A stretch of 64,000 nucleotides of DNA from Lachnospiraceae bacterium (GTDB taxonomy: Bacteria; Bacillota; Clostridia; Lachnospirales; Lachnospiraceae), in assembly GCA_016282915.1 (NCBI GenBank), contig JAEELW010000036.1, positions 1 through 64,000 on the forward strand. The letters run 5' to 3'. This document shows, piece by piece, positions 19,381 through 29,794 of this stretch. Each line of letters opens with the position of its first letter. Within the stretch, counting starts at the first letter, position 1. Under the pieces are notes generated by a model. That model worked only from the letters and a program-made list of their open reading frames with translations, made no database searches and was not told the origin of the DNA. The translations under genes and the position numbers were made by a program.

Positions 19381-19806
19381 ATGAAGGAATACAGGAGTAA
19401 AAGTGCCGCGGAGACCGCGGCTATAGCGGAAGAGATCGGCAGACATGCCGCAGCGGGAACGGTGCTGGCACTGAAAGGAGACCTGGGGGCCGGGAAGACG
19501 GTCTTTGCCCAGGGCGTGGCCAGAGGGCTCGGTATCGGCGAACCCGTGGATTCGCCGACCTTTACGATACTCAAGATCTACGAGGGAGGAAGGCTGCCGC
19601 TGTATCATTTTGACGTCTACCGTCTGGAAGACGGGGACGAGATGGCGGAGCTGGGGCTCGACGAATACCTGGACGGAGACGGGCTGTGCCTGATCGAGTG
19701 GGCGGAACTGGTCCGGGATATACTGCCGCCGGGGACGAAATATATCACCATCGAACGGGAGGAGGACGGCGATTTCGATCATCGCCGCATCAGGATAGAG
19801 GAATGA
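19381..19806 (+). CDS. tsaE: tRNA threonylcarbamoyladenosine biosynthesis ATPase TsaE
   Basis: 141 aa; LKGDLGAGKTVFAQGVARGLG, SPTFTILKIYEG, HFDVYRLEDGDE. Confidence 0.95.
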   Translation: MKEYRSKSAAETAAIAEEIGRHAAAGTVLALKGDLGAGKTVFAQGVARGLGIGEPVDSPTFTILKIYEGGRLPLYHFDVYRLEDGDEMAELGLDEYLDGDGLCLIEWAELVRDILPPGTKYITIEREEDGDFDHRRIRIEE

Positions 19807-20513
19807 AGCTGATCGCGTTGGATTCCTCCGGAGGAGTTGCCTCGGTGGCACTGCTTACGGACGGAAAGCTTTTGGGCGAATACAGTATCGATCATAAGAG
19901 CACACATTCGCAGACGCTGCTGCCCATGCTTGAGGAGCTGTGCCGCCGCACGGATTATGACCCGGCGGAAAGCGATGCCATCGCGGTGGCCTCGGGCCCG
20001 GGTTCCTTTACGGGGCTCCGGATCGGCGCCGCGGCGGTCAAAGGCATGGCAATGGCGCTGAATATCCCGGTTCTTCCGGTGCCGACACTGGAGGGGCTTT
20101 GTTACCGTGCCATGGAATGGCAGGGGCTGATCTGTCCCATGATGGATGCCAGAAGGCAGCAGGTCTACAGCGGGATCTTCCGCTTCGAAAAAGGGAGCCT
20201 GATGAGTCTGTATCCTGCAGAAGCCCTTTCCGCGGAGGAACAGCTCCGCCGGCTCAATGAGGCGGGAGAGGCGGTATATCTTCTCGGTGACGGTACGGAT
20301 GCCTGCCGGGAGCTGATCGCTTCGGAACTGAAATGTGAGTATCGTATCGCCCCGCAGCCGCTCAGATATCAGAGTGCGGCAGCAGTCGGGCTGCGTGCGT
20401 CGGAACTGGGAGAAGCGGCCTTCGTTTCCGCAGCTGCCTTTGTTCCCGTATATCTGAGGAGAAGCCAGGCGGAGAGGGAACGGGAAGAGCGTCTTGCAGG
20501 AGAAGGCGCATGA
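19803..20513 (+). CDS. tsaB: tRNA threonylcarbamoyladenosine biosynthesis protein TsaB
   Basis: MKLIALDSSGGVASVALL..., SGPGSFTGLRIGAAAVKGMA; ATG 19803 overlaps tsaE stop. Confidence 0.94.
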   Translation: MKLIALDSSGGVASVALLTDGKLLGEYSIDHKSTHSQTLLPMLEELCRRTDYDPAESDAIAVASGPGSFTGLRIGAAAVKGMAMALNIPVLPVPTLEGLCYRAMEWQGLICPMMDARRQQVYSGIFRFEKGSLMSLYPAEALSAEEQLRRLNEAGEAVYLLGDGTDACRELIASELKCEYRIAPQPLRYQSAAAVGLRASELGEAAFVSAAAFVPVYLRRSQAEREREERLAGEGA

Positions 20514-20953
20514 GCGCTCTCTGTTTCCGGCCGATGCGGGAAGAGGATCTGGATGCGGTGACGGCCCTGGAGGCGGCAGCCTTCAGCCGGCCCTGGAAAA
20601 GGGAAGACTTTTCCTCGGCTCTGGAAAAAGAAGAGTATCTGTATTATGTGGCTGAAGAGGAGCGTATCCTCGGCGTGGCAGGCCTGATCTGTACTCCGCC
20701 GGAAGCGGATATCAGCAATGTATCCGTAGCGGAGGAAGCAAGACGCAGGGGGATCGCTGCCGGGCTTCTGAAGGTCCTGCTTTCGGAGGGACGAAAGCGC
20801 GGGATCCTGGATTTTACCCTGGAGGTGCGTGCTTCCAATGCTGCAGCCATAGCCCTGTATGAGGGGCTGGGTTTTATCTGCGAGGGCAGGCGGAAAGCTT
20901 TTTACAGCGCGCCCCGTGAGGATGCACTGATCTACTGGCTCAGGGAAGGCTGA
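20510..20953 (+). CDS. rimI: Ribosomal protein bS18 N-acetyltransferase RimI (GNAT)
   Basis: 147 aa; ISNVSVAEEARRRGIAAGLLKVLL...LEVRASNAAAIALYEGLGF. Confidence 0.92.
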   Translation: MSALCFRPMREEDLDAVTALEAAAFSRPWKREDFSSALEKEEYLYYVAEEERILGVAGLICTPPEADISNVSVAEEARRRGIAAGLLKVLLSEGRKRGILDFTLEVRASNAAAIALYEGLGFICEGRRKAFYSAPREDALIYWLREG

Positions 20954-21007
20954 GCCGGACGGGGGATGCCCCCGGCAAGATATCGTATTGAGGAGAGAAG
21001 AAGATCC

Positions 21008-21919
21008 ATGCTGGATGTGTGTCTTTTGGGGACAGGTGGGATGATGCCGCTGCCGAAGCGCTTTCTCACCGCACTCCAGGTCCGTTATAACGGTCTGAGC
21101 ATATTGATCGACTGCGGGGAAGGTACGCAGGTAGCCCAGCGTGCGGCGGGCTTCAGCGCCAATCCCGTGGGGATCATGTGTTTTACGCATTATCATGCGG
21201 ACCACATCAGCGGTCTGCCCGGCATGCTCCTTAATATGGGAAACGCGGAGCGTACGGAACCGCTTCTGATGATCGGTCCCAAAGGTCTGGAACGGGTGGT
21301 CTCCGCGCTGCGGGTGATCGCACCGGAGCTGCCCTTTGAGATCCGCTTTCATGAACTGACGGAAGCGGAAGAGAGTATCCCTCTGGAAGGCGGGCGCATC
21401 ATCGCGTTCAAAGTGAATCATAATGTGACCTGTTACGGCTACAGCATCGAGATCGACCGGCTGGGGCGTTTTGACGCCGCAGCGGCAAAGGCGGCGGGGA
21501 TCCCGCTGAAATACTGGAACCGCCTGCAGCACGGCGAGACCATAGATGAGGACGGGCAGCATTATACGCCCGATATGGTGATGGGGCCTGCCAGACGCGG
21601 GCTGAAGGTGACGTATTGTACCGATACAAGGCCGACGGAGAGCATCGTAAAGCATGCGGGCGGCGCGGATCTGTTCATCTGCGAAGGGATGTACGGAGAG
21701 GCGGACAAGCTTCCGAAGGCAAAGGAACACAAGCATATGATGTTTTGCGAAGCGGCACGGATCGCGGCGCAGGCGCAGCCGAAAGAGCTGTGGCTGACCC
21801 ATTTCAGCCCGGCCCTCTTTAAGGCGGAGCCTTATATGGATGAGGTGCGCAGGATCTTTCCCAATGCATATGCGGGGAAAGACGGAAAATGCGCGGAACT
21901 GAAGTTTGACGAAGCGTAG
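21008..21919 (+). CDS. rnz: Ribonuclease Z
   Basis: MLDVCLLGTGGMMPLPKRFLTALQVRYNG, THYHADHISGLPG metallo-beta-lactamase motif, start 21008. Confidence 0.92.
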   Translation: MLDVCLLGTGGMMPLPKRFLTALQVRYNGLSILIDCGEGTQVAQRAAGFSANPVGIMCFTHYHADHISGLPGMLLNMGNAERTEPLLMIGPKGLERVVSALRVIAPELPFEIRFHELTEAEESIPLEGGRIIAFKVNHNVTCYGYSIEIDRLGRFDAAAAKAAGIPLKYWNRLQHGETIDEDGQHYTPDMVMGPARRGLKVTYCTDTRPTESIVKHAGGADLFICEGMYGEADKLPKAKEHKHMMFCEAARIAAQAQPKELWLTHFSPALFKAEPYMDEVRRIFPNAYAGKDGKCAELKFDEA

Positions 21920-22561
21920 ATGAAGAAATACGTAAAGACAGTTATCATAATGCTGGTCGTGGTGGGGATCCTTGTGGGTTTCTATCTTTTCCTTTCGCGC
22001 CGTAACGAGCAGGAGACCTCCACGGAAGCGACGGCCGACCGCCAGGTGCGTGATATGACCGCGACACAGAAACTGATCGCGGAGGCGGCGTACAAACCTT
22101 ATCCGGTCACGCCCGTGCAGGTGCTGAAATATTATAACGAGATCCAGGTATGCTTTTATAACGAGGAATACTCCGAGGAAGAGCTGAAACAGCTGGGAAG
22201 TATCAGCCGCAGGCTCATGGATGACGAACTGGTGGCGCAGCAGACCGAGGAACAGTTCTATGCGCAGCTGAAACTGGATGTCGCCAATCTGAAAGCCCAG
22301 GGAGACCATGGGACAACGATCTATGATATCGAGGTGACCCCGTCCATGGATGTGGAATACTTCGATCATGAAGGGGATGAGTGTGCCAGACTGTACAATT
22401 CCTATACGATGAAGCAGATGATCGAAGGAAAGCTTTATTATCCCGTGATACGTTATGTCTATGTAATGCGCAGGGATAAGGAGGGCCACTGGAAGATCCT
22501 GGGCTTTAAAAAGGATGAGGAAGGGAGCAGCGGTACGGAGAAGCCGCTGGCGGGGTCTTGA
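21920..22561 (+). CDS. DUF6715-like membrane-anchored protein of unknown function
   Basis: 213 aa; N-terminal [27 protein letters not shown]; start immediately follows rnz stop. Confidence 0.6.
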   Translation: MKKYVKTVIIMLVVVGILVGFYLFLSRRNEQETSTEATADRQVRDMTATQKLIAEAAYKPYPVTPVQVLKYYNEIQVCFYNEEYSEEELKQLGSISRRLMDDELVAQQTEEQFYAQLKLDVANLKAQGDHGTTIYDIEVTPSMDVEYFDHEGDECARLYNSYTMKQMIEGKLYYPVIRYVYVMRRDKEGHWKILGFKKDEEGSSGTEKPLAGS

Positions 22562-22562
22562 T

Positions 22563-23579
22563 ATGGTAAGGATACTGGCGATCGAATCTTCCTGTGATGA
22601 AACGGCAGCGGCTGTGGTAGAGGACGGCAGACGCGTCCTTTCCAATGTGATCAGCTCGCAGATCGAGACGCATGCGCTGTACGGCGGCGTGGTTCCCGAG
22701 ATCGCATCGAGAAGGCATACGGAATGCATCAATACCGTTACGGAGCAGGCTCTGGCGGAAGCGGGGCTTAAGCTTCCGGAGGTGGATGCGGTGGCGGTGA
22801 CCTACGGACCCGGACTGGTCGGGGCGCTGCTGGTGGGCGTATCCTTTGCCAAAGGCCTGGCGTTTGCGGCGGGAAAGCCGCTGATCGGCGTGCATCATAT
22901 CGAAGGGCATATCTGTGCCAATTTTATCGACCGGCCGCAGCTTGAGCCGCCTTTCCCCTGTCTGGTGGTATCCGGCGGTCATACGACGCTGGCGAGGGTA
23001 AAGGCATACGGGGAATATGAGATCCTCGGACGAAGCCGTGACGATTCGGCCGGCGAGGCTTTTGATAAGGTGGCCCGGGCAATAGGGCTGGGCTATCCCG
23101 GAGGACCGAAGATCGATAAGCTTTCGGACAGCGGCAATCCCGAAGCCATTGTCTTTCCGAGGGCGAAGGTGGACGGTTCGGTCTATGATTTTTCCTTCAG
23201 CGGCCTGAAATCGGCGGTGCTCAATTATTTAAACGGCTGCCGTATGGCCGGGACCGAAGTGAATGCCGCGGATGTGGCGGCTTCGTTCCAGAAGGCCGTG
23301 GTGGACGTGCTGGTGGGACATTCCATGCTGGCCCTGGAACAGGGCGGTGAAAAACGTTTTGCGCTGGCCGGCGGTGTGGCGGCCAACCGGCATCTGCGGG
23401 CGGCTTTCGAGCTGGCCTGCGCGGAGCGCGGCGTGGAGTTTTTCTGCCCGCCGCCGATACTCTGTACCGATAATGCGGCGATGATCGGCGCGGCGGCTTA
23501 TTTTGAATATGAGAAGGGGAATTTCAGCGGCCTTGACCTGAATGCCGTGCCGGGACTGCGGCTGGGAGAACGCGGATGA
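22563..23579 (+). CDS. tsaD: tRNA N6-adenosine threonylcarbamoyltransferase TsaD
   Basis: [54 protein letters not shown]; start at 22563. Confidence 0.97.
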   Translation: MVRILAIESSCDETAAAVVEDGRRVLSNVISSQIETHALYGGVVPEIASRRHTECINTVTEQALAEAGLKLPEVDAVAVTYGPGLVGALLVGVSFAKGLAFAAGKPLIGVHHIEGHICANFIDRPQLEPPFPCLVVSGGHTTLARVKAYGEYEILGRSRDDSAGEAFDKVARAIGLGYPGGPKIDKLSDSGNPEAIVFPRAKVDGSVYDFSFSGLKSAVLNYLNGCRMAGTEVNAADVAASFQKAVVDVLVGHSMLALEQGGEKRFALAGGVAANRHLRAAFELACAERGVEFFCPPPILCTDNAAMIGAAAYFEYEKGNFSGLDLNAVPGLRLGERG

Positions 23580-24316
23580 AGACGGCAGCTGTGGTCCTGG
23601 CGGGAGGAAGCGGAAAACGGATGGGAGCGGAGGTGCCGAAGCAGTACCTTTCGCTTGATGGCCGGCCGCTTGTTTTTTATTCGCTTAAGGCTTTTGAAGA
23701 CAGCTTCATCGATACGGTGGTACTGGTGGTGACTGCGGGAGACGAGGACTACTGCCGCCGGGAGATCGTGGAACGATACGGATTTCGAAAGGTCGCGGCT
23801 GTCGTCAGCGGCGGAAAGGAACGTTATCATTCCGTGGCAAAAGGCGTGGAGGCGGTGGCGGAGGATGTTTCCTGGATCTTTATCCATGACGGGGCGCGGC
23901 CGTTTCTGAGCCGGGAGGTCCTTGAGAGGGCTTTTGAGGATGCGAAACGGAGCGGCGCCAGTGTTGTGGCGGTGCAGAGCAAGGATACGGTACGCCTGGC
24001 GGATGCGGAAGGTTTTGTGCGCGAGACGCCCCCGAGGGACGAGGTGTGGCAGATGCAGACGCCGCAGGTCTTTTCCGCGGAGCTTCTGCGCAGGGCCTGC
24101 CGGGAGCTTTCGGAAAAGGAAGGGGAGCTGCTTGCCAAAGGCATAAGGATCACTGATGACGCGATGATGGTGGAGCTTTTATGCGGGCAGCGGGCGCATT
24201 TGGTCACGGGCGACTATGAGAATATCAAGATCACCACACCCGGGGATCTGGAGTTTGCCGAAATGCTGATAAAACGGAGAAAGAACGCGGCAGACCGGGC
24301 TGGTAAAGGCTGGTAA
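23576..24316 (+). CDS. ispD: 2-C-methyl-D-erythritol 4-phosphate cytidylyltransferase
   Basis: 246 aa; [44 protein letters not shown]. Confidence 0.95.
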   Translation: MKTAAVVLAGGSGKRMGAEVPKQYLSLDGRPLVFYSLKAFEDSFIDTVVLVVTAGDEDYCRREIVERYGFRKVAAVVSGGKERYHSVAKGVEAVAEDVSWIFIHDGARPFLSREVLERAFEDAKRSGASVVAVQSKDTVRLADAEGFVRETPPRDEVWQMQTPQVFSAELLRRACRELSEKEGELLAKGIRITDDAMMVELLCGQRAHLVTGDYENIKITTPGDLEFAEMLIKRRKNAADRAGKGW

Positions 24317-24318
24317 AG
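24299..24318 (+). repeat. 10-bp tandem duplication GCTGGTAAAG x2 at ispD 3' end
   Basis: gctggtaaag gctggtaaag; ispD stop TAA lies in second copy. Confidence 0.85.
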
Positions 24319-24380
24319 GATGCAGGGGTATGTTATAATATTATGTCTCTGGTGACAGCACGAAAGTAAAGGATAATGCT

Positions 24381-26828
24381 ATGGATGATTTTATCAATCT
24401 CATGAGCGGTATGGGCGGCAGGGCGGATTACACGCTGGAAGAGATCGAGGCTGCCGAAAAAAGAATGAAGAAGAAGGGCGGGACGCTGCAGGAAAACCTG
24501 CAGGCTGTGAGAGGGCAGGCCTCTTCACCGCGCCCCGCGACCATGACGGAGCTTTTTGCCCAGCGGGTGAAGAGTGATAAGAAAGCGGCTGCCGCCGCCG
24601 CAAAGAGCAGCGACAGCGCGCTGAAGATCCTGGAAAAGAACCAGAAGGAGCTGGACCGGCAGCTGAAGGAACTGAACCGCAATCTCGCGGAGGATTTCGG
24701 TGTGGGGCCTGCGTCTTACGAGAGCCCGAAAGCCGGCGTGAGCAGCGCTGCCGCAGCGGCAAAGACGGAAAGCCTCCCGCAGGAGAAGGAGAAGCCGGCC
24801 GAGGCGGAGCTGCTGAGCGGAGACGCGGCCTATGCGGCTTTTGACGGGATCTCTGCCGTTCTGGAGCAGAGCGTCTACGGGCAGCAGGAGTTTCTTCGGA
24901 AGCTGGTGATCGCCTTCAAACGTCCGCTGGTATCGCCGCCGGAAGGAAAGCGCGCGCTCAATGCCATACTCCTTACGGGCCGTGAGGACAGCGGCAAGCA
25001 TGTGGCACTGGAGGCCCTGCTTGAAGAACTGAAAAAGCGCAGGATCCTTGCGAGCGCGGAACATAAGACCATCGATCTGGGCATCTATACCGATGCTTCG
25101 ATGGAAAAGATCTTTTTACAGGATATGTATTCTGCCCTGTCCGGTACGGCCGGGGTGATCGTTTTCGAGCATTTTGAGGAGTGTCATCCTTCTTTCCTCA
25201 ACCACGTGGGAGCGCTGGTGACGGAAGGGGCATTCCGGCTTTCCGAGCGCTATGTCATGCAGAAGGGGCAGCTGGTGAATGTACAGAATTCGCTGGCGCA
25301 GGAGACCGTGGGCGAACTGAACGCCCGCGGACGTTATCTCGTCTTTATCACCAACAAATCCCTGGAAAAAACTGCAGGTATCATGGGAGCGCCCTTTGTG
25401 GACGCCCTGGGTGATATCTGCGAGACCAGTGCACTGGACGACGGAGCCATCGGAAAGATCGCTTCGCGGGAAATGGAAGAACTGAAGAGCAGGGCCAAAG
25501 AGCAGTTCGGCTTTATCATAAACGCGGATGATGCTTTTCTGGCCTACAGTGCCGCAAGGAGCGGAAAGCAGGCAGGCGTTAAGGGCGTGCAGGATTTTTA
25601 CGATTCGGTGATGCGGGCTCTGGCACAGATGAAGCTGGAGGGAGATTATCCGAAGGATACGGAGCTTACGCTGAAGATGGAAGGGGATGTGCTCTGCGCA
25701 CTGCGCGGGGATGAGCGCATTGACCTGAGCGTATATCTGCCGAAGCGATTCCGCGGGGAGATCGATGAGATCCGCCGTGAGATGGACGCCATTGTGGGTC
25801 TTGCGGAGGTCAAGAAATATGTGCTGGGTCTGGAGGAGTATTACCGGGTACAGCAGCGCAGAGCCGAGGAAGGCTTAAAGACCGGCGAGGTCAACAAGCA
25901 TATGATCTTTACCGGCAGTCCGGGAACCGGCAAGACCACCATCGCGCGCATCATCAGCAAATATCTGAAGGCCATAGGGGTGCTCAGCGGCGGACAGCTT
26001 GTGGAGGTATCCAGAGCGGATCTGGTGGGTAAATTCGTGGGCCATACGGCGCCGCTCACGTCCAATGTGATCAATTCGGCCATCGGCGGCGTGCTCTTTA
26101 TCGATGAGGCATACAGCCTTTACCGCGGCAAGGACGACAGCTTCGGTCTGGAGGCCATCGATACGCTGGTGAAGGGCATCGAGGATCACCGCGACGATCT
26201 GATCGTGATCCTGGCGGGCTATTCCATGGAGATGCAGGAATTCCTGACCGCCAATTCCGGTCTGAAGAGCCGTTTCCCGAATGTGATCCATTTCCCGGAT
26301 TATACGGGAGAAGAGCTGCTGGCCATCGCCCGTTCCATCGCGTCCTCCAAGGGCTATACCATCGCCGAAGAAGCGGCAAAGCCTCTGACGGAGTATTTTG
26401 ATGAAGTGCAGGCCTTCCGTGCATCGGATGCCGGAAACGGCCGTATGGCAAGAAATATGATCGAAGCCGCCATCGTAAAGCAGTCGCGCCGTCTGGCCAC
26501 GGAGCCGGAAGGGGAGCTGTCCGTGCTGCTGCTTAAGGATTTTGAGGCGCTCTCGCAGTATCTTCCCGAGGAGGAGGCGGCTGAACTGCCGGAAGCACCG
26601 AAGGAGGAAGCGGAAGTACCGGGATATGAAAAAGAGGAGAACGCAGAGGAAGTGACGGCGGCAGCCGCGCCGCTGACGGAAGCAGCGGCGGAAGAAAAAG
26701 AAGAAGCCGAGGAGCTGACGGAAGTACCGGCGGAAGAAAGCCTGAAGCCGGAAGAGGGAGCTTGCGCAGAAAGGGAGAATGGGGAGGCGCCGGAAGAAAC
26801 ACCCGGCGGAAAGGATCACGAAAACTGA
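24381..26828 (+). CDS. AAA+ ATPase: degenerate Clp-like module followed by CbbX/SpoVK-like AAA module and acidic tail
   Basis: 815 aa; degenerate Walker A TGREDSGKH and Walker B-like VIVFEHFEECHPSFL; intact FTGSPGTGKTTIARIISKYL and GGVLFIDEAYSLYRG; Glu/Ala-rich C-terminus. Confidence 0.85.
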   Translation: MDDFINLMSGMGGRADYTLEEIEAAEKRMKKKGGTLQENLQAVRGQASSPRPATMTELFAQRVKSDKKAAAAAAKSSDSALKILEKNQKELDRQLKELNRNLAEDFGVGPASYESPKAGVSSAAAAAKTESLPQEKEKPAEAELLSGDAAYAAFDGISAVLEQSVYGQQEFLRKLVIAFKRPLVSPPEGKRALNAILLTGREDSGKHVALEALLEELKKRRILASAEHKTIDLGIYTDASMEKIFLQDMYSALSGTAGVIVFEHFEECHPSFLNHVGALVTEGAFRLSERYVMQKGQLVNVQNSLAQETVGELNARGRYLVFITNKSLEKTAGIMGAPFVDALGDICETSALDDGAIGKIASREMEELKSRAKEQFGFIINADDAFLAYSAARSGKQAGVKGVQDFYDSVMRALAQMKLEGDYPKDTELTLKMEGDVLCALRGDERIDLSVYLPKRFRGEIDEIRREMDAIVGLAEVKKYVLGLEEYYRVQQRRAEEGLKTGEVNKHMIFTGSPGTGKTTIARIISKYLKAIGVLSGGQLVEVSRADLVGKFVGHTAPLTSNVINSAIGGVLFIDEAYSLYRGKDDSFGLEAIDTLVKGIEDHRDDLIVILAGYSMEMQEFLTANSGLKSRFPNVIHFPDYTGEELLAIARSIASSKGYTIAEEAAKPLTEYFDEVQAFRASDAGNGRMARNMIEAAIVKQSRRLATEPEGELSVLLLKDFEALSQYLPEEEAAELPEAPKEEAEVPGYEKEENAEEVTAAAAPLTEAAAEEKEEAEELTEVPAEESLKPEEGACAERENGEAPEETPGGKDHEN

Positions 26829-26912
26829 GCCCGGGAAATGCGCAGCGGCTAAGGAGCATCGGGATAGAGAAAGGCCGGGACCCGCGGAGGAACGCGGATG
26901 AAAGGAGGAGCA

Positions 26913-29177
26913 ATGAAAAAGAGACTGGTGGCTGTCATATTGAGCATTGCCATGCTTTGTGCTTCCTGCGGATCGGATCCGCAGGTCGGTAAGGATACGC
27001 CGACACCGACGGCGGCAGCGGAGGCAGCGCCCACCGAAGTTCCGGCGGATGCCGGAAATGCCGGCATCAGCGGAGGAAAGATCGCTGCGGTCATGAACAA
27101 TATCGTGGTGCAGCGGCCGAAGCTTCTCGGGGATGTGCTGCAGGAATTCTGGGATCCCGCCCTGCAGCCCTCGATCGCGATGGATGCGGTGGCTTTGGAT
27201 CTCTCCAATGTGAAGTATTCCGGGCGTTTTGCGTATATGTTCAACGGGGAGTCGAAAGTCTATGCCCCCATGGCCGAAAAACTTAAGGAGAACCAGTTCT
27301 GCGTATTTCCGTCCCAGAGTTACAGTGAGTATTTCGATCTGTACGAATATAACCGTTATGCGGAGTTTCCCAATTTTGTGACGGTAGACTCGCTGATGCA
27401 TACCTATCATCTGTATTTCGCTTATCTTATGAGGCAGACGGAAAAATCGTATCTTGCGCCGGATCTGGCCGGACTGAGCAGGACCATGACGGATGTAAGC
27501 ATGCAGCAGTACAATGCCCTGAAGGGGACAGCCTGGGAAAGTGCTGCAAAGAGGGATGTGGCATATTTCTACATTGCGGCGCGTCTGCAGGATAAGAGCT
27601 ATGGGGCGCCCCTTCAGGACGCGGACTTTACGGCGCTTGTAGATGCCGAGCTGGAACGCATAGAGAGTGCTTCCGGGATCGGGACCTGCGGCATCACGGA
27701 AGACTACGAGGATTATACCCAGTACAAGCCCCGCGGCTATTATGAGGGTGACCCGCAGCTGGAAGACTATTTCCGTGCCATGATGTGGTACGGGCGTATC
27801 AACTTCCCCTGCGACGATATCGATATGATGCGCAGCGCTGCCCTGATCAGCAAGTGCATCGATGTGGGCGGCAGCAGTAAATGGTCCCGCATCTATGACG
27901 TGACCTCTTTCTTTGCGGGGGCTTCCGATGACCCCGGCTATTATGAGACCAGAGCGGTCTTTGAGGATGTATACGGCGGCGTTCCCGATACGCAGACGCT
28001 GGCGGGAGATGAGGGACAGTTTCAGACCTTCTGCGGAAAGCTGATCGGACTTCCGAAGCCGCAGGTCAATTCCGTGCCCGTGGATGACGGGGAGGATCCC
28101 GTAGTGCCGGGCTTCCGTTTCATGGGACAGCGTTTTACCGTGGATGCGGCTATCATGCAGCAGCTGATCTACAGCGCGGTAAAGGAAAATCCCGCACAGG
28201 ATAAGCGCATGCTTCCGGATACACTGGATGTGACGGCGGCTCTCGGTTCGAAGGTATCCCGGGATATCCTGAAGGAGCAGGGAGCGTTCGATTTTCAGAA
28301 TTATACGGAGAATATGGATAAGGTCTCGGCAGCATACAATAACGACGATCCGGCGATCTGGAACGCAAGCATCTATTCCGCATGGCTGAATACCTTAAGA
28401 CCGCTGCTTTCCGGCCGGGGGGAGGGCTATCCCCTGTATAAGCGTTCGGAGGAGTGGGAGAAGAAATCCGTAGAGACCTTTGCGGGTTCCTTTGCCGAGC
28501 TGAAGCATGATACCATACTTTATTCCAAGGCCGTGATGGCGGAAATGGGTGGCGGCGACGACGGAGAGATCGTGGATGACCGCGGATATGTGGATCCGGA
28601 ACCCGAGGTCTACAGCCGTTTTGCAGCGCTGGCCGGGCAGACCGCGGCGGGGCTGAAGGGCTATGGCATGCTGGCCGGAAAGGAAGAGGAAGATCTTTCA
28701 CGCCTGAAGGATATCGCAATGATGCTGCTGATGATCTCGGAAAAGGAACTGCGCTCCGAAGGTCTTACGGACGAAGAGTACGAATTTATACGCAGCTACG
28801 GCGGCGAGCTGGAACATTTCTGGCTCGAAGCCAATCAGGATAAAGTGGATGAACCGCTGTACAAGAGTGCGCAGGCACCCTGCCAGATCATCGCGGATAT
28901 CGCGACCGACCCCAACGGTGCGGTACTGGAAGTGGGTACGGGAAATGTTCATACCATGTTTGTGGTCTTCCCCATTGACGGGGAGCTGCATGTGGGAAGC
29001 GGCGGCGTGTACAGCTTCTACCAGTTTGCACAGCCGATGTCGGAACGCCTGACGGATACGGAGTGGCGGAAGATGCTGCAGCGCTGGTATCTGGATGACG
29101 ATATGAACCCGGTACAGAACGATACGGTTCCCGTCCAGCCCGGCTGGACGCAGAGCTATCGCGCAGAGGAACAGTGA
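26913..29177 (+). CDS. DUF3160 family lipoprotein
   Basis: Lipobox-type signal MKKRLVAVILSIAMLCASCGSD; PNFVTVDSLMHTYHLYFAYLMRQTE...; DUF3160-like length and C-terminus. Confidence 0.75.
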   Translation: MKKRLVAVILSIAMLCASCGSDPQVGKDTPTPTAAAEAAPTEVPADAGNAGISGGKIAAVMNNIVVQRPKLLGDVLQEFWDPALQPSIAMDAVALDLSNVKYSGRFAYMFNGESKVYAPMAEKLKENQFCVFPSQSYSEYFDLYEYNRYAEFPNFVTVDSLMHTYHLYFAYLMRQTEKSYLAPDLAGLSRTMTDVSMQQYNALKGTAWESAAKRDVAYFYIAARLQDKSYGAPLQDADFTALVDAELERIESASGIGTCGITEDYEDYTQYKPRGYYEGDPQLEDYFRAMMWYGRINFPCDDIDMMRSAALISKCIDVGGSSKWSRIYDVTSFFAGASDDPGYYETRAVFEDVYGGVPDTQTLAGDEGQFQTFCGKLIGLPKPQVNSVPVDDGEDPVVPGFRFMGQRFTVDAAIMQQLIYSAVKENPAQDKRMLPDTLDVTAALGSKVSRDILKEQGAFDFQNYTENMDKVSAAYNNDDPAIWNASIYSAWLNTLRPLLSGRGEGYPLYKRSEEWEKKSVETFAGSFAELKHDTILYSKAVMAEMGGGDDGEIVDDRGYVDPEPEVYSRFAALAGQTAAGLKGYGMLAGKEEEDLSRLKDIAMMLLMISEKELRSEGLTDEEYEFIRSYGGELEHFWLEANQDKVDEPLYKSAQAPCQIIADIATDPNGAVLEVGTGNVHTMFVVFPIDGELHVGSGGVYSFYQFAQPMSERLTDTEWRKMLQRWYLDDDMNPVQNDTVPVQPGWTQSYRAEEQ

Positions 29178-29725
29178 CGAAGAAAAGACTGCTCGTCCTT
29201 ATCGCGATCCCGGCGGCTGCAGCAGTGATCGTGGCCGCTGTCTGCATTTTTCATGCAGCGGCTTATCCTTCCGGAGTGACATGGAGATCTTTTTCGCAGG
29301 AGCTCTCCGGGGGACGCAGGCTGGTGCTTTCAAAGAAAGCCTTACGCCTTGTTTCGGGGGAAGAGAGCTACTGGCAGACCGATGAAGCATGGCTCATTGA
29401 GGATGTGCTGGTCACGGATATCAACCGTGACGGTGCCGACGAGCTGCTTCTCCTTCTGTGGAAGCGGGGACGCTATGGAAAGCATAAACCCTCCTGGGTA
29501 GAGGAGGATGAAGATGAATGGTCGCAGCACATCTTTATCTACAGCCTGCCGGAAGGGACGGAGACACCGAAGCAGCTCTGGTGCGCATCGGATATCGGAC
29601 GTCTCGTGAAGCACTGGGAACCGGCGGAGGGCAGACCCTGGCTTCTGATCCTGGATGACGATAAAGGGGAAAGGACCTGGTGGATCTGGGATTCCTGGGG
29701 CCTGAAGAGCGTAGAACAAAAGTGA
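29174..29725 (+). CDS. Membrane-anchored protein with EF-hand/FG-GAP-like motif
   Basis: GTG start overlapping DUF3160 stop (GTGA); TM near N-terminus; VTDINRDGADELLLLLWKRGRYGKHKPSW. Confidence 0.6.
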   Translation: MTKKRLLVLIAIPAAAAVIVAAVCIFHAAAYPSGVTWRSFSQELSGGRRLVLSKKALRLVSGEESYWQTDEAWLIEDVLVTDINRDGADELLLLLWKRGRYGKHKPSWVEEDEDEWSQHIFIYSLPEGTETPKQLWCASDIGRLVKHWEPAEGRPWLLILDDDKGERTWWIWDSWGLKSVEQK

Positions 29726-29794
29726 AGCAGACTGCCGCGCGGCCGTAAGGCCTGCGGGGAGCAGAGTAAAATGATCTATTAAGGAGAAAGTATC

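Noticed and set aside
20369-22732. 787-aa minus-strand ORF over tsaB-rimI-rnz-DUF-tsaD
   Set aside because: Antisense to five confident coding sequences; composition artefact
25875-27410. 511-aa minus-strand ORF over the AAA/DUF3160 genes
   Set aside because: Antisense shadow of two strong CDSs; no RBS or domain support
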